A stretch of 64,000 nucleotides of DNA from Bog-756 sp963837805 (GTDB taxonomy: Bacteria; Actinomycetota; Acidimicrobiia; Acidimicrobiales; RAAP-2), in NCBI GenBank assembly GCA_963837805.1, contig CAWIOU010000029.1:124001-188000 (forward strand), in the 5' to 3' direction. The notes beneath the pieces are model-generated. The model searched no databases and was not told where the DNA came from. It worked only from the letters and a program-made list of their open reading frames with translations. This document shows, in pieces, positions 54,413-64,000 of this stretch (position 1 is its first letter; each line of letters opens with the position of its first letter). The translations under genes and the position numbers were made by a program.

Positions 54413-55014
54413 GTCCGGGCCCTGGCCCACAGATCGGTGATGGCGATGCCGAGTTCGGCCAGGAGCGAACGGAACAGCGGCAGGGACAGCCCGATCACGT
54501 TGCCGGGGTCGCCGTCGACGCCGTCGATGAACGGCGCCGACCGCCCGTCGAGGGTGAACGCGCCGGCCACGCCCATGGCCTCGCCGGTCGACAGGTAGGC
54601 GTCGAGCTCGGCGTCGGTGGTCACCCCGAACCTCACCGTGGTGCCGGCCACCCCGGTGGCCCGGGGACCGCCCGACCCGTCGATGACGCAGTGACCGGTG
54701 AACAAGGTGGCACTGCGGCCCCGCATCGATCGCAGCCACTCGCCGGCCTGGTGGGTCGACGCGGGTTTCCCCAGGGGTCGGCCCTCGAATTCGAGCAGCG
54801 AGTCGCACCCCACCACCACGGCATCGCCGGCCCGGCCGGCCACGGCGTCGGCTTTGCGCTCGGCCAGCAGGGTGACCAGTGTGGTCGTGTCCCGGGCGTG
54901 GACGGCGTCCTCGTCGACCCCGCTGACCACGACCTCGGGGTCGAAGCCGGCGTCCCTCAGGAGCCGGAGCCGGGCCGGGGAGCCCGAAGCGAGGACCAAC
55001 GTGCGCGGGCACAT
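54409..55014 (-). CDS. maf: Maf-family nucleoside triphosphate pyrophosphatase
   Basis: A 201-aa house-cleaning enzyme that hydrolyses non-canonical or UTP/dTTP nucleotides, a role tied to division arrest. It starts RTLVLASGSPARLRLLRDAGF, with the phosphate-binding S-x-S-P-x-R, and has ERKADAVAG, VVVGCDSLLEFEGRPLGKP and VAGAFTLDGRSAPFIDGVDGDPGNVIGLSLP at the end. On the minus strand TACGCT (55027-55022) lies seven bases before ATG. Confidence 0.93.
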   Translation of the reverse strand: MCPRTLVLASGSPARLRLLRDAGFDPEVVVSGVDEDAVHARDTTTLVTLLAERKADAVAGRAGDAVVVGCDSLLEFEGRPLGKPASTHQAGEWLRSMRGRSATLFTGHCVIDGSGGPRATGVAGTTVRFGVTTDAELDAYLSTGEAMGVAGAFTLDGRSAPFIDGVDGDPGNVIGLSLPLFRSLLAELGIAITDLWARART

Positions 55015-55105
55015 GGCCAAGAGCGTAGGGGGTGGCCGGACCGGGCGGAACCCGGCCCGGGTCCGGGGACGTGTGGGCCGGCCGTCGATGCGCGATCCTG
55101 GTGCC

Positions 55106-55387
55106 ATGACCGACACCGGTATCACCGTGGCGCCGACACAGGTCGACCCGGAGCTCGACGGCGACCACGAGCGGATGTCCCACATCGTCCTCGAAGGGTT
55201 CAAACCCGAAAAGGGTGACTACGTGGCGGCCGGCCCGACGGTGGTGGAGGGCATGGTCAACGGCACTGCGGTCAAGGCCCTGTGCGGCAAGATCTGGGTG
55301 CCCGGGCGCAACCCGAAACGGTATCCCTTGTGCCCGACGTGCAAGGAGATCGCCGAGGCCCGGGGGTGGAAGGTCCCCGCCGGATAG
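55106..55387 (+). CDS. DUF3039 domain protein
   Basis: A 93-aa actinobacterial protein of unknown function. The conserved part is HIVLEGFKPEKGDYVAAGPTVVEGMVNG, then ALCGKIWVPGRNPKRYPLCPTCKEI, which holds three cysteines that could bind zinc together with a histidine. No signal or membrane segment. ATG 55106 is the only start near the conserved beginning. Divergent from maf. Confidence 0.85.
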   Translation: MTDTGITVAPTQVDPELDGDHERMSHIVLEGFKPEKGDYVAAGPTVVEGMVNGTAVKALCGKIWVPGRNPKRYPLCPTCKEIAEARGWKVPAG

Positions 55388-55434
55388 TCCGTGCCGGCTG
55401 CGCCGTCGGGGCGGCCGGACCCTAGTGTGTATCC

Positions 55435-56525
55435 GTGGCCAACCCGCCCGAAGTCGCATGGTTCAGCGCGCTGTGTGACGACGACTACGAGTTCCTCGGC
55501 GTCCCCGACGAAGGCCTGGCCAGCAGCTGGGACCACTGTCGGGCCATCACCGTCGCCGCCGAGTCGGCCGGGTACGACAGCATCCTGTTGCCGTCGGGAT
55601 ACGGGCTGGGCATCGACAGCGTGGCCTTTGCCGCCGCCGTGGCCACCCAGACCCGGCGCATCAATCTCCTGTTGGCCGTGCGCATGGGTGAGCTCGTCGT
55701 TCCCCAGCTTGCCCGGCAGCTGGCCACCATCGACCAGATCTCGGGCGGCCGGCTCGTCCTCAATGTGATCTCCAGCGACGTGCCCGGGGAGGTCCTGCCC
55801 GGTCCCGACCGGTACCGTCGCACCCTCGAGTTCATGGCCGCCCTGCGCTCGTTGATGTCCGGCCGGCCGGTGGAGATGTCGGGACGGTTCGTCGACCTGG
55901 TCATCGACCCGCCCGGTGCGGCGACGAGGTCGGGCCGCTGTCCGCCCTTCTACTTCGGCGGGCTGTCCGAGGAAGCCAAGGCGTGTGCCGCCGCCGCCGC
56001 CGACGTGTACCTCATGTGGCCCGACACTCCGAGGGCGGTGGCCGGGGTCATCGGCGACATGCGGGACCGAGCCGATGCGCTGGGTCGGCGCCTCCGTTTC
56101 GGATGGCGCTCCCATGTCATCGTCCGCGACACGGAGTCCGAAGCCCGGGAGGCCGCCCGGCGATTGCTGTCGCGGCTCGATCCCGACCGCGGGCGGTCGG
56201 ATCCGGGGCCGGTCGCTCGACGCGGCGTCGTCCGGTGTGGCCCGTCAGGCCGAGCTGCGGACCGAGGCCGACGACGAAGGGCTATGTCGGGCGCCACCTG
56301 TGGACCGGCATCGGACAGGCCCGCAGCGGTGCCGGGGCCGCCATCGTCGGCGACCCCGACCAGGTCCTGGCCACGCTGCAGGACCTGTGCGACGCCGGGG
56401 TGGAATCGTTCATCCTGTCCGGCTATCCGCACATGACCGAGTGCGACCTGTTCGCCCGCCACGTGCTCGCCCGGATGGAGCACGGTCCGCTGGACGTCGC
56501 CATCCAACCGATGGCCGGTCCCTGA
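55435..56525 (+). pseudogene. SsuD-like alkanesulfonate monooxygenase, two frameshifts
   Basis: An FMNH2-dependent LLM-class monooxygenase that releases sulfite from alkanesulfonates. The N-terminal part is intact: VAWFSALCDDDYEFLG, ESAGYDSILLPSGYG and LNVISSDVPGEVLPG. The frame is lost at a G4 run (56205-56208): dropping one G there recovers RSLDAASSGVARQAELRTEADDEG. A second shift at the GGG at 56279-56281 recovers YVGRHLWTGIGQARSGAGAAIV and FILSGYPHMTECDLFARHVL, exactly the C-terminal pattern of SsuD. Both shifts are one surplus G in a homopolymer, so assembly error is as likely as a true pseudogene. TAGTGT (55423-55428) lies six bases before GTG. Confidence 0.8.
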
Positions 56526-56535
56526 AGCGCGACCC

Positions 56536-56866
56536 TCAGCCTCTCGAACCTGACGGAATGTGCTCCCTGACCGCCTGCTCGAAGGCGTCGGGGTCGTCGG
56601 GCGTGAGGAACGGGATGATCCGCCGTCCGACGTCCAGCGAAGAAGCCCACCGACTTCTTGGGCCGTCCGGGGTCGAGGTTGGCCCAGTGCTTGAAGTCCC
56701 CGGAGCCCCAGATGCGCCAGTTGCCCCGCACCGTCGTCAGGGTGAAGCGGTCGAGCGAGCGGATCGTTGCGTAGGGAATCGTCTTGGTCCCCCAGGGGAA
56801 GTAGTAGCCGCGGATCCTCACCCCGGTGTCGGTGCACTCGATCCGGCCGTCCCGGTAGGTGCTCAT
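56536..56866 (-). pseudogene. Small PH-like protein, frameshifted near 56640
   Basis: Intact beginning MSTYRDGRIECTDTGVRIRGYYFPWGTKTIPYATIRSLDRFTL then WRIWGSGDFKHWANLDPGRPKKSVGFF, strongly like bacterial PH-domain proteins of about 110 aa. After the FF the frame goes wrong; dropping one base near 56640 restores LDVGRRIIPFLTPDDPDAFEQAV and a stop at 56536-56538. It converges on the broken ssuD-like gene, so three shifts lie within about 450 bp. Function unknown. Confidence 0.6.
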
Positions 56867-56952
56867 CCGGATATTCGAGCACAGGTCCGGTCACGGCTGA
56901 GGCGCTGACCCCGCCCGTTGCGCCCGGTCGTGGGACCGGCCACAATTCCGGA

Positions 56953-57315
56953 ATGAAGCCACTGGCCGTCCACCATGTGTCCGTCAACGTGCCCGACATC
57001 GAATCGGGGGTGGCCTTCTACACCGACACCCTCGGGGGGACGTTGCGGGGTGACCGGCCCGACCTCGGGATCGCCGGCGCGTGGATCGACCTCGGCGACC
57101 AGCAGCTCCATCTGGTCGAGGCCCCGGTCCCGCGCAACCTGGGCCAGCACTTCGCCATCCGGGTCGGCGATCTCGACTCGGTCGTCGACGAGCTCCGGTC
57201 CAAGGGGATCGATGTCGCCGATCCGGTCTCGGTCGGCAACAACCGCCAGACGTTCATCGACGACCCGGCGGGGAACGCCGTGGAACTCCACGAAGTGGGC
57301 CAGGTCCGAGCCTGA
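56953..57315 (+). CDS. VOC (glyoxalase/bleomycin-resistance) superfamily protein
   Basis: A 120-aa metal-dependent vicinal-oxygen-chelate protein. It starts LAVHHVSVNVPDIESGVAFYTDTLGG; likely metal ligands are the His near residue 7, the His in QQLHLVEAP and the Glu in NAVELHEVG near the end. HxLxVxD-style beta-alpha-beta-beta-beta halves are complete. Could be a lactoylglutathione-lyase-like or dioxygenase-like enzyme; the substrate is not readable. Confidence 0.88.
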   Translation: MKPLAVHHVSVNVPDIESGVAFYTDTLGGTLRGDRPDLGIAGAWIDLGDQQLHLVEAPVPRNLGQHFAIRVGDLDSVVDELRSKGIDVADPVSVGNNRQTFIDDPAGNAVELHEVGQVRA

Positions 57316-57325
57316 ACGAAACGGT

Positions 57326-57514
57326 TCAACCCTGGCGGATGTCGCCGTGGTCACGGCAGCGGGCCCGGTAGCCTCCGGGGCTCACCGCCACGGTCAGCCG
57401 GCGGCCGCACTGGGGGCAGAACCGGGGTGGGTCGAGAGCCCGAGCACATCCCGGGCAGGCGGCCGAGGTGGAACCGCAACCGGTGCAGAAGCCGGTCGAC
57501 GGCCGGACTGCCGG
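57326..57514 (-). CDS. bsaP: BsaP-like biotin synthase auxiliary zinc-ribbon protein
   Basis: About 60 residues with FCTGCGSTSAACPGC, RFCPQCGRRLTVAVSPGGY and RARCRDHGDIRQG, matching the small zinc-ribbon protein encoded beside bioB in mycobacteria that supports biotin synthase activity. The coding frame is the same as that of bioB and is separated from it only by the bioB stop (TGA at 57517-57515). No ATG, GTG or TTG lies between. The GTG overlapping that stop is one frame off; a one-base indel near 57492 would join it. So either the start is hidden by an error or expression uses read-through. Confidence 0.6.
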   Translation of the reverse strand, partial: PAVRPSTGFCTGCGSTSAACPGCARALDPPRFCPQCGRRLTVAVSPGGYRARCRDHGDIRQG

Positions 57515-58621
57515 TCACAGCACCCCGGTGAGCGCTCCGACCGGCATGCGCAGATCGGACAGCATCTGCAGGTCCTCGTCGGCGGAGCGGCCGAGGGTGG
57601 TCAGGTAGTTGCCCACGATCAGTGCGTTGATCCCCGAGGTCATGCCCATGGACTGCAGTTCGCGGAGGGTGACCTCGCGGCCGCCGGCGTAGCGGAGGAT
57701 CACCCCCGGCAGACCCAGACGGAAGAGGGCGATCCAGCGGATGGCCTCCCAGGCGGCCACCGGCTGCTCGTCACCGAGGGGCGTGCCCGGTCGCGGGTTC
57801 AAGAAATTGAGCGGGACTTCGGTGGGATCGAGGTCCTGCAACTGGACGAGGAGCTCGACCCGCTGCTCGTCGCTCTCTCCCATCCCGATCAGCGCGCCGC
57901 AGCACAGCTCCATGCCGTGGTCGCGTACCAGGCGGCAGGTGGCCTGGCGCTCGTCCCAGCCATGGGTGGAGACCACTTGCGGGAAGAACGACCTCGACGT
58001 CTCGAGGTTGTGGTTGTAGCGGTGGACACCACCCTCGGCGAAGCGTCGGGCCTGATCGTCGGTCAGCAGCCCGGCGCTGACGGCGACGTTGAGCCCGGTC
58101 CGGTTCCTGATCACGGGTACCAGCTCGAGGATCCGGGCCATGGTGCGCTCGTCCGGTCCCCGCACGGCGAGGACCAGGCAGAACTCCGTGGCTCCGGCGG
58201 CCTTGGTCTCCTCCGCCGCCCGCAGCACCTCGTCGGTGTCGAGGAAGGGGGTGGCCTTGACCGGGCTGTCGAACTGGGAGGACTGGGAGCAGAAGTGGCA
58301 GTCCTCGGGACAGCCCCCGGTCTTGGCCGACAGGATGCCCTCGACCTCCACTTCGGGCCCGCACCACTCCAGCCGCACCTGGTGGGCGAGCGCGGCCAGG
58401 GAGGTGACCCACGAGTCGGGCAGCTCGGCCAGGGAACTGAGCTCCTCCCCGGTCAGGAGGCGGCGCTCGTCGAGGAGGGCGGTCTCGGCCGCCTTCAGCC
58501 GGGCACGGGCGGTCGACGAGTCGATCTCCGGGCGTACGGGCTCGGCCGACCGACCGCCCCGGTTGGGCGCAGAGAAGGTGACGGTGGTACGGATGGGGGC
58601 GGAAGCGCGGTCACCGGACAT
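57515..58621 (-). CDS. bioB: Biotin synthase
   Basis: Radical-SAM enzyme inserting sulfur into dethiobiotin. In the 368 residues the [4Fe-4S] motif CPEDCHFC is at about 104-111, EFCLVLAVRGP, and GGVHRYNHNLETS follow, with the [2Fe-2S]/substrate residues in LNFLNPRPGTPL. The N-terminal 85 residues are longer than in E. coli BioB but of normal shape. ATG 58621 is preceded on the minus strand by TACCGT (58633-58628) at six bases, so it is a leaderless candidate. Divergent from the acyl-CoA dehydrogenase. Confidence 0.93.
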   Translation of the reverse strand: MSGDRASAPIRTTVTFSAPNRGGRSAEPVRPEIDSSTARARLKAAETALLDERRLLTGEELSSLAELPDSWVTSLAALAHQVRLEWCGPEVEVEGILSAKTGGCPEDCHFCSQSSQFDSPVKATPFLDTDEVLRAAEETKAAGATEFCLVLAVRGPDERTMARILELVPVIRNRTGLNVAVSAGLLTDDQARRFAEGGVHRYNHNLETSRSFFPQVVSTHGWDERQATCRLVRDHGMELCCGALIGMGESDEQRVELLVQLQDLDPTEVPLNFLNPRPGTPLGDEQPVAAWEAIRWIALFRLGLPGVILRYAGGREVTLRELQSMGMTSGINALIVGNYLTTLGRSADEDLQMLSDLRMPVGALTGVL

Positions 58622-58675
58622 GCCGTTACGGTAGTAGCCCCGGGATCGGACGGGAAAGACGACAGGGGGACCACC

Positions 58676-59974
58676 GTGGCATGGGATTTTTCCACCGAGC
58701 CGGAATTCGAGGAGCAGTTGGCCTGGATGCGCCAGTTCGTGCGCGACGAGATCTTTCCCCTCGAGACCCTGGCCCTCGACTACGACACCGTGATCGAGGT
58801 GATCAAGCCGCTGCAGGACCAGGTCAGGGAGCGGGGCCTGTGGGCGTCCCATCTCCCCCCCGATCTCGGGGGCGGGGGGTTCGGCCAGGTCAAGCTCGGC
58901 CTCATGCACGAGATCCTCGGCCAGACCCCGTACGGGCCGGTGGTGTTCGGCAACAACGCACCCGACTCGGGCAACGCCGAGCTGCTGGCCATCGGCATCG
59001 AATCGTCGGGCCGGGAGGAGCAGCGCGAGCGGTGGCTGCAGCCTCTGCTGGACGGGCGTATGCGCAGCGGGTTCTCGATGACCGAGCCGGGGGCCGGAGC
59101 CGACCCGACCATGATCACCACCACCGCGGTCAGGGACGGGGACGAGTGGGTGATCGACGGTCACAAGTGGTTCACCAGCAACGGCTCGGTGGCCGATTTC
59201 CTCATCGTGATGGCCGTGACCAACCCCGACGTCCACCCGTACCAGGGGTGCTCGATGATCGTCGTCCCGGTCGAAACCCCGGGGGTCGACATCGTGCGCG
59301 ACGTGGCCACCATGGAGGATCCGGTCGACCACTACGGGAAGTTCGGCGGTCACGCCGAGATCCTCTACCGCGAGGTCCGGGTGCCGTTCGAGAACCTGGT
59401 CGGGCTCGAGGGCGAAGGATTCCTCCTGGCCCAGAAGCGACTGGGGCCGGGTCGCATCCATCACTGCATGCGCTGGCTGGGCCAATCCAGGCGGGCATTC
59501 GACATGCTGTGCGAGCGGGCGGTGTCCCGCACCACCCACCACTCGCTCCTGGCCGAGAAGCAGACCATCCAGAACTGGGTGGCCGACTCCCTGGCGGAGA
59601 TGACGGCGGCACGACTCATGACCCTGTACGCGGCGTGGAAGATGGACGAGGAGGGAGCCTCGGCCGCCCGGGTGGAGATCGCCATGATCAAGTACTACGG
59701 GGCCGCCGTCCTCTACAACGTGATCGACCGGGCCATCCAGGTCCACGGTGCTCTCGGGTTCTCCACCGACCTCCCGCTCGAATCCATGTACCGGCACGCC
59801 CGGGCCGCCCGCATCTACGACGGGCCCGACGAGGTCCACCGGGTGACCGTGGCCCGACAGACCCTCAAGGGCTACAAGCCGGTCGAGGTTCCCACCGAGC
59901 ACGTCCCCACCAGGCGGGCGGAGGCCAGGGAACGATTCGCCTACCTGCTCGAGGTGGGGACGGCCGACCGCTGA
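58676..59974 (+). CDS. Acyl-CoA dehydrogenase
   Basis: A 432-aa flavin-dependent dehydrogenase with SGFSMTEPGAGADPTMI as the FAD/substrate signature, DGHKWFTSNGSVADFLIVMA, and the C-terminal HGALGFSTDLPLESMYRHARAARIYDGPDEVHR, where the acidic EV(H/R)R region fits the active-site base. The length and the C-terminal tail fit the larger ACAD subgroups acting on long or branched acyl-CoA. GTG 58676 has AGGGGG eight bases upstream. Divergent from bioB. Confidence 0.9.
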   Translation: MAWDFSTEPEFEEQLAWMRQFVRDEIFPLETLALDYDTVIEVIKPLQDQVRERGLWASHLPPDLGGGGFGQVKLGLMHEILGQTPYGPVVFGNNAPDSGNAELLAIGIESSGREEQRERWLQPLLDGRMRSGFSMTEPGAGADPTMITTTAVRDGDEWVIDGHKWFTSNGSVADFLIVMAVTNPDVHPYQGCSMIVVPVETPGVDIVRDVATMEDPVDHYGKFGGHAEILYREVRVPFENLVGLEGEGFLLAQKRLGPGRIHHCMRWLGQSRRAFDMLCERAVSRTTHHSLLAEKQTIQNWVADSLAEMTAARLMTLYAAWKMDEEGASAARVEIAMIKYYGAAVLYNVIDRAIQVHGALGFSTDLPLESMYRHARAARIYDGPDEVHRVTVARQTLKGYKPVEVPTEHVPTRRAEARERFAYLLEVGTADR

Positions 59975-59985
59975 GCGAGCTTTCT

Positions 59986-60006
59986 CCCGGTGGGTGGCCC
60001 ACCGGG
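59986..60006. terminator. Bidirectional hairpin terminator
   Basis: cccggtggg (59986-59994), loop tgg, cccaccggg (59998-60006): a perfect 9-bp stem between the converging acyl-CoA dehydrogenase and ahcY genes. Confidence 0.6.
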
Positions 60007-60017
60007 TGGCGGCGGGG

Positions 60018-61466
<1,449 letters not shown>

Positions 61467-61904
61467 GGTGGCTCCTTGGATGTGGCCGGCCACGACGAGG
61501 AAGCCGGAGTTGGCAGGCACAGGATTTCGCATGCCCGGGTGTGTTCGAGGTCCGGGCCGGCCGCCACCGGTGGTGGTCCTGCGCCCCAGATTACGACGGA
61601 CAAATGGTAGCCCAATCACCCGCCCGGGCCCCGACCGGCACGATGTCCTGATGTGGGGGACGGTTGCGCTGGTGGGCGGCCACGCTCGATCCCTGCGCGG
61701 GCGTTCCCGCCAACGCCTGGTGCAGCGCGGGCAAGCCCGTCTGACCGGGACACGCCGGTCGTTCTCCATCCGCACGTTTGACCGCCATGCCGACCCGGCG
61801 ATCAAACGGATCGCTAGTTGATCAAAACAGTCACATTTGCCAGGATTGGGCGGCGAGCGTTGCGGCGATCGACGCCCGGAGACCGCTCCAAGGAGGCCAC
61901 TGCC
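61467..61904. promoter_or_regulatory. 438-nt divergent control region between ahcY and metY
   Basis: On the minus strand a TACCAT -10-like box (61609-61604) would give ahcY a leader of about 130 nt with GC-rich inverted repeats. On the plus strand TTGATC (61818-61823) and CAGGAT (61841-61846), 17 nt apart, could drive metY. I looked for the conserved cores of SAM-I/SAM-IV and SAH riboswitches by eye and saw none. Confidence 0.4.
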
Positions 61905-63203
61905 ATGTCCGACTGGGGATTCGAGACCCGCCAGATCCATGCCGGAGCCGTGCCCGACCCGGCCACCGGGGCCCGGGCAGTCCCCATCTACCAGACCACC
62001 AGCTACACCTTCCGCGACACCGCCCATGCCGCCGCCCTCTTCGGGCTGGAGGAGTTGGGCAACATCTACACCCGCATCATGAACCCCACCCAAGCGGTCT
62101 TCGAGGAGCGGGTCGCCGCTCTGGAGGGCGGGGTGGCGGCACTGGCGGTGGCCAGCGGTCAGGCGGCCGAGACGGTCACCCTCCTCAACCTGGCCGAGAA
62201 CGGTGGCCACGTGGTGTCCTCGGCGTCGCTCTACGGCGGCACCTACAACCTGCTGCACTACACCCTGCCCAAGCTGGGGGTGGAGGTCACCTTCGTCGAC
62301 GACCCCGACGACTTCGACGCATGGCGGGCGGCGGTGCGGCCCAACACCAAGGCCTTCTACGGCGAGACCCTGGGCAACCCGAAGGGTGACGTGCTCGAGT
62401 TCGAGCAGGTGGCCGCCATCGCCCACGAGCACCGGATCCCCCTCGTGGTCGACAACACGGTGGCCACCCCCTACCTGTGCCAGCCCTTGCTCCACGGCGC
62501 CGACATCGTCGTGCATTCGGCCACCAAGTTCATCGGCGGCCACGGGACGTCGATCGGCGGGATCATCGTCGACGGAGGGTCGTTCGACTACGAGGGCAGC
62601 GGCCGGTTCCCGAATTTCACCGAACCCGACCCCAGCTATCACGGGCTGGTGTTCGGTCAGCTCCCCGAGCCCCTCTTCCCGGCCCGGTTCGTGTTGAAGG
62701 CCCGCCTGCAGTACCTGCGGGACACCGGCCCGTCGATCGCACCCCTCAATTCGTTCCTGTTCCTCCAGGGCCTCGAGACCCTGAGTCTCAGGATGGAGCG
62801 CCACGTCCAGAACGCGACGGCGGTGGCCGAATGGCTGGAGGCCCGGGACGAGGTGCGATGGGTGGCCTACCCGGGGCTGGCCTCGAGCCCGTGGCACGGG
62901 CGCCAGCAGCGCTACCTGCCCAACGGGGGAGGGGCCATCCTGGCCTTCGGGATCGAAGGGGGTGCCGAGGCCGGCCGCACCTTCATCGAGGGACTCGAGC
63001 TGTTCAGCCACCTGGCCAACGTCGGCGATGTGCGCAGCCTGGCCATCCACCCGGCCTCGACGACCCATTCCCAATTGACCGAGGACGAGCAGACCACCGC
63101 CGGGGTGTCCCCCGATCTGGTGCGGCTGTGCGTCGGACTCGAGTCCATCGAGGACATCCTGGCGGACCTCGAGGCCGGGTTCCGGGCCGTCAAGGGAACG
63201 TGA
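61905..63203 (+). CDS. metY: O-acetylhomoserine sulfhydrylase (homocysteine synthase)
   Basis: PLP enzyme making homocysteine from O-acetylhomoserine and sulfide. The 432 residues have YTRIMNPTQAVFEERVAALEGGVAALAVASGQ, PLP phosphate site, VVDNTVATPYLCQPLLHGADIVVHSATKFIGGHG with the Schiff-base Lys at about 208, and C-terminal PASTTHSQL. This is the direct-sulfhydrylation branch rather than MetB. AGGAGG at 61891-61896 sets ATG 61905. The stop overlaps the metX start by four bases. Confidence 0.94.
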   Translation: MSDWGFETRQIHAGAVPDPATGARAVPIYQTTSYTFRDTAHAAALFGLEELGNIYTRIMNPTQAVFEERVAALEGGVAALAVASGQAAETVTLLNLAENGGHVVSSASLYGGTYNLLHYTLPKLGVEVTFVDDPDDFDAWRAAVRPNTKAFYGETLGNPKGDVLEFEQVAAIAHEHRIPLVVDNTVATPYLCQPLLHGADIVVHSATKFIGGHGTSIGGIIVDGGSFDYEGSGRFPNFTEPDPSYHGLVFGQLPEPLFPARFVLKARLQYLRDTGPSIAPLNSFLFLQGLETLSLRMERHVQNATAVAEWLEARDEVRWVAYPGLASSPWHGRQQRYLPNGGGAILAFGIEGGAEAGRTFIEGLELFSHLANVGDVRSLAIHPASTTHSQLTEDEQTTAGVSPDLVRLCVGLESIEDILADLEAGFRAVKGT

Positions 63204-64000
63204 CGCCGGTTCCACCCGCGGCCGTGCCCGCCGACGGCGGTGTGGCGGACCGCCGGTACGCGGTGGTGGTCGACGTCGACGGGCCGGGCCTCGCCCTCGA
63301 GGGCGGGAGCTCGCTGCCCCGGGTCACCGTGGCCTACGAAACGTGGGGCCGGCTCGACCGGTCGGGGGACAATGCGGTGCTGGTGCTCCATGCCATCACT
63401 GGTGATTCGCACGCCACGGGCCCGGCCGGCGGTGACCACGTCTCCGCCGGGTGGTGGGACGGACTGATCGGACCCGGTGCCCCCATCGACACCGATCGGT
63501 ACTACGTGGTGTGTCCCAACGTCCTCGGCGGGTGCCGGGGGACGACGGGTCCAGCGTCGCCGGCGCCCGACGGCGTCCCCTACGGCTCGCGGTTCCCGTT
63601 GCTGACCATCCGCGACCAGGTGGCGGCCGAGGCGGCCCTGGCCGACCACTTGGGGATCGGGCGATGGGCGGGGGTGGTCGGGGGTTCGATGGGCGGGATG
63701 CGGGTCCTCGAATGGTGCGTCGGCCACCCCGATCGGGTGGCGCGTGCCGTGGTCCTGGCCGTCGGCGCCGCCGCCACCGCCGAACAAATCGGCCTGTGCT
63801 CCCTGCAGATCAGGGCCATCCGGTCCGACCCGGCGTTTGCCGGCGGCGACTACTACGGCGCCACGGTCGGACCGATGGAGGGACTGGCCCTGGCCCGTGG
63901 GATCGGCCAGGTCGGCTACCGGACCGAGCTCGAGCTCGAGCACCGATTCGGTCGGAGGGCGCAGGCCCCCGAGGACCCGATGAAGGGAGGTCGCTTCGCG
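63200..64000 (+). CDS. metX: Homoserine O-acetyltransferase (3' end cut by window)
   Basis: Alpha/beta-hydrolase fold acetyltransferase making the substrate of MetY. 267 residues are present, with VTVAYETWGRLDRSGDNAVLVLHAITGDSH (substrate region) and the nucleophile elbow VGGSMGGMRVLEW with Ser163. The His and Asp of the triad lie beyond the window. GTG 63200 overlaps the metY stop (GTGA). Family members may be acetyl- or succinyl-transferases; pairing with MetY argues for acetyl. Confidence 0.93.
   Translation, partial: MTPVPPAAVPADGGVADRRYAVVVDVDGPGLALEGGSSLPRVTVAYETWGRLDRSGDNAVLVLHAITGDSHATGPAGGDHVSAGWWDGLIGPGAPIDTDRYYVVCPNVLGGCRGTTGPASPAPDGVPYGSRFPLLTIRDQVAAEAALADHLGIGRWAGVVGGSMGGMRVLEWCVGHPDRVARAVVLAVGAAATAEQIGLCSLQIRAIRSDPAFAGGDYYGATVGPMEGLALARGIGQVGYRTELELEHRFGRRAQAPEDPMKGGRFA

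Noticed and set aside
61467..61904. Possible SAM or SAH riboswitch upstream of ahcY or metY
   Set aside because: The position is attractive, but I could not find the conserved cores of SAM-I, SAM-IV or SAH riboswitches on either strand by eye. Needs a cmsearch before any call.

Overview
The window is 64 kb of very GC-rich bacterial chromosome with densely packed genes. It looks like an actinomycetote, and the best guess is an Acidimicrobiia-like lineage. The pointers are F420 biosynthesis (cofD), a ManB / Trm112-like / phosphoglucose-phosphomannose isomerase cluster, DUF5719, DUF3039 and DUF2277 genes, a biotin synthase with a BsaP-like partner, and many genes whose -10 box lies 5-10 nt upstream of the start codon (leaderless mRNA). 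The class-level assignment is inference.

Layout. 1-0.5 kb: truncated cofD. 0.6-5.1 kb: three overlapping GT4 glycosyltransferases and an NDP-sugar reductase. 5.1-10.6 kb: a small coiled-coil gene divergent from a 1120-aa GT2/membrane fusion and a frameshifted DUF5719 protein. 10.6-19 kb: small proteins, a lipoprotein, a universal stress protein, DUF2277, FtsH, a CPBP protease, a large GT-C-like membrane protein and a LON-domain protein. 19.1-21.9 kb: manB, Trm112-like gene, PGI/PMI (mannose activation). 22.0-28.6 kb: a structured RNA that I assign to the raiA motif, then hpf/raiA, secA, prfB, ftsE, ftsX. 28.6-39.1 kb: lipase, beta-lactamase-like hydrolase, sugar nucleotidyltransferase, acyl-CoA ligase and dehydrogenase, archaeal-type riboflavin synthase, bioD, SCO6745-like protein, NfeD-like/SPFH pair, TMEM175-like channel.

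39.2-51.5 kb is an accessory segment with visibly lower GC and looser packing. It holds an AAA ATPase with an unrecognised N-terminal half, a methyltransferase, a nucleotidyltransferase, two overlapping tyrosine recombinases bracketed by a candidate terminal inverted repeat, a zinc-ribbon orphan, an ArsR/SdpR-like regulator with its own palindrome, a GNAT enzyme, and two secreted proteins that each carry seven propeller-like repeats.

51.5-64 kb returns to core genes: ABC-F ATPase, maf-dus operon, DUF3039, an SsuD-like monooxygenase broken by two frameshifts, a PH-like gene broken by one, a VOC protein, bioB with a BsaP-like zinc ribbon, an acyl-CoA dehydrogenase, S-adenosylhomocysteinase, and metY-metX (truncated). 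Functionally the window joins cell-envelope polysaccharide synthesis, secretion and division (SecA, FtsEX, FtsH), ribosome hibernation, biotin/riboflavin/F420 cofactors and the methionine/SAH cycle. Four single-base shifts, at least two at G or C runs, suggest part of the damage is assembly error.
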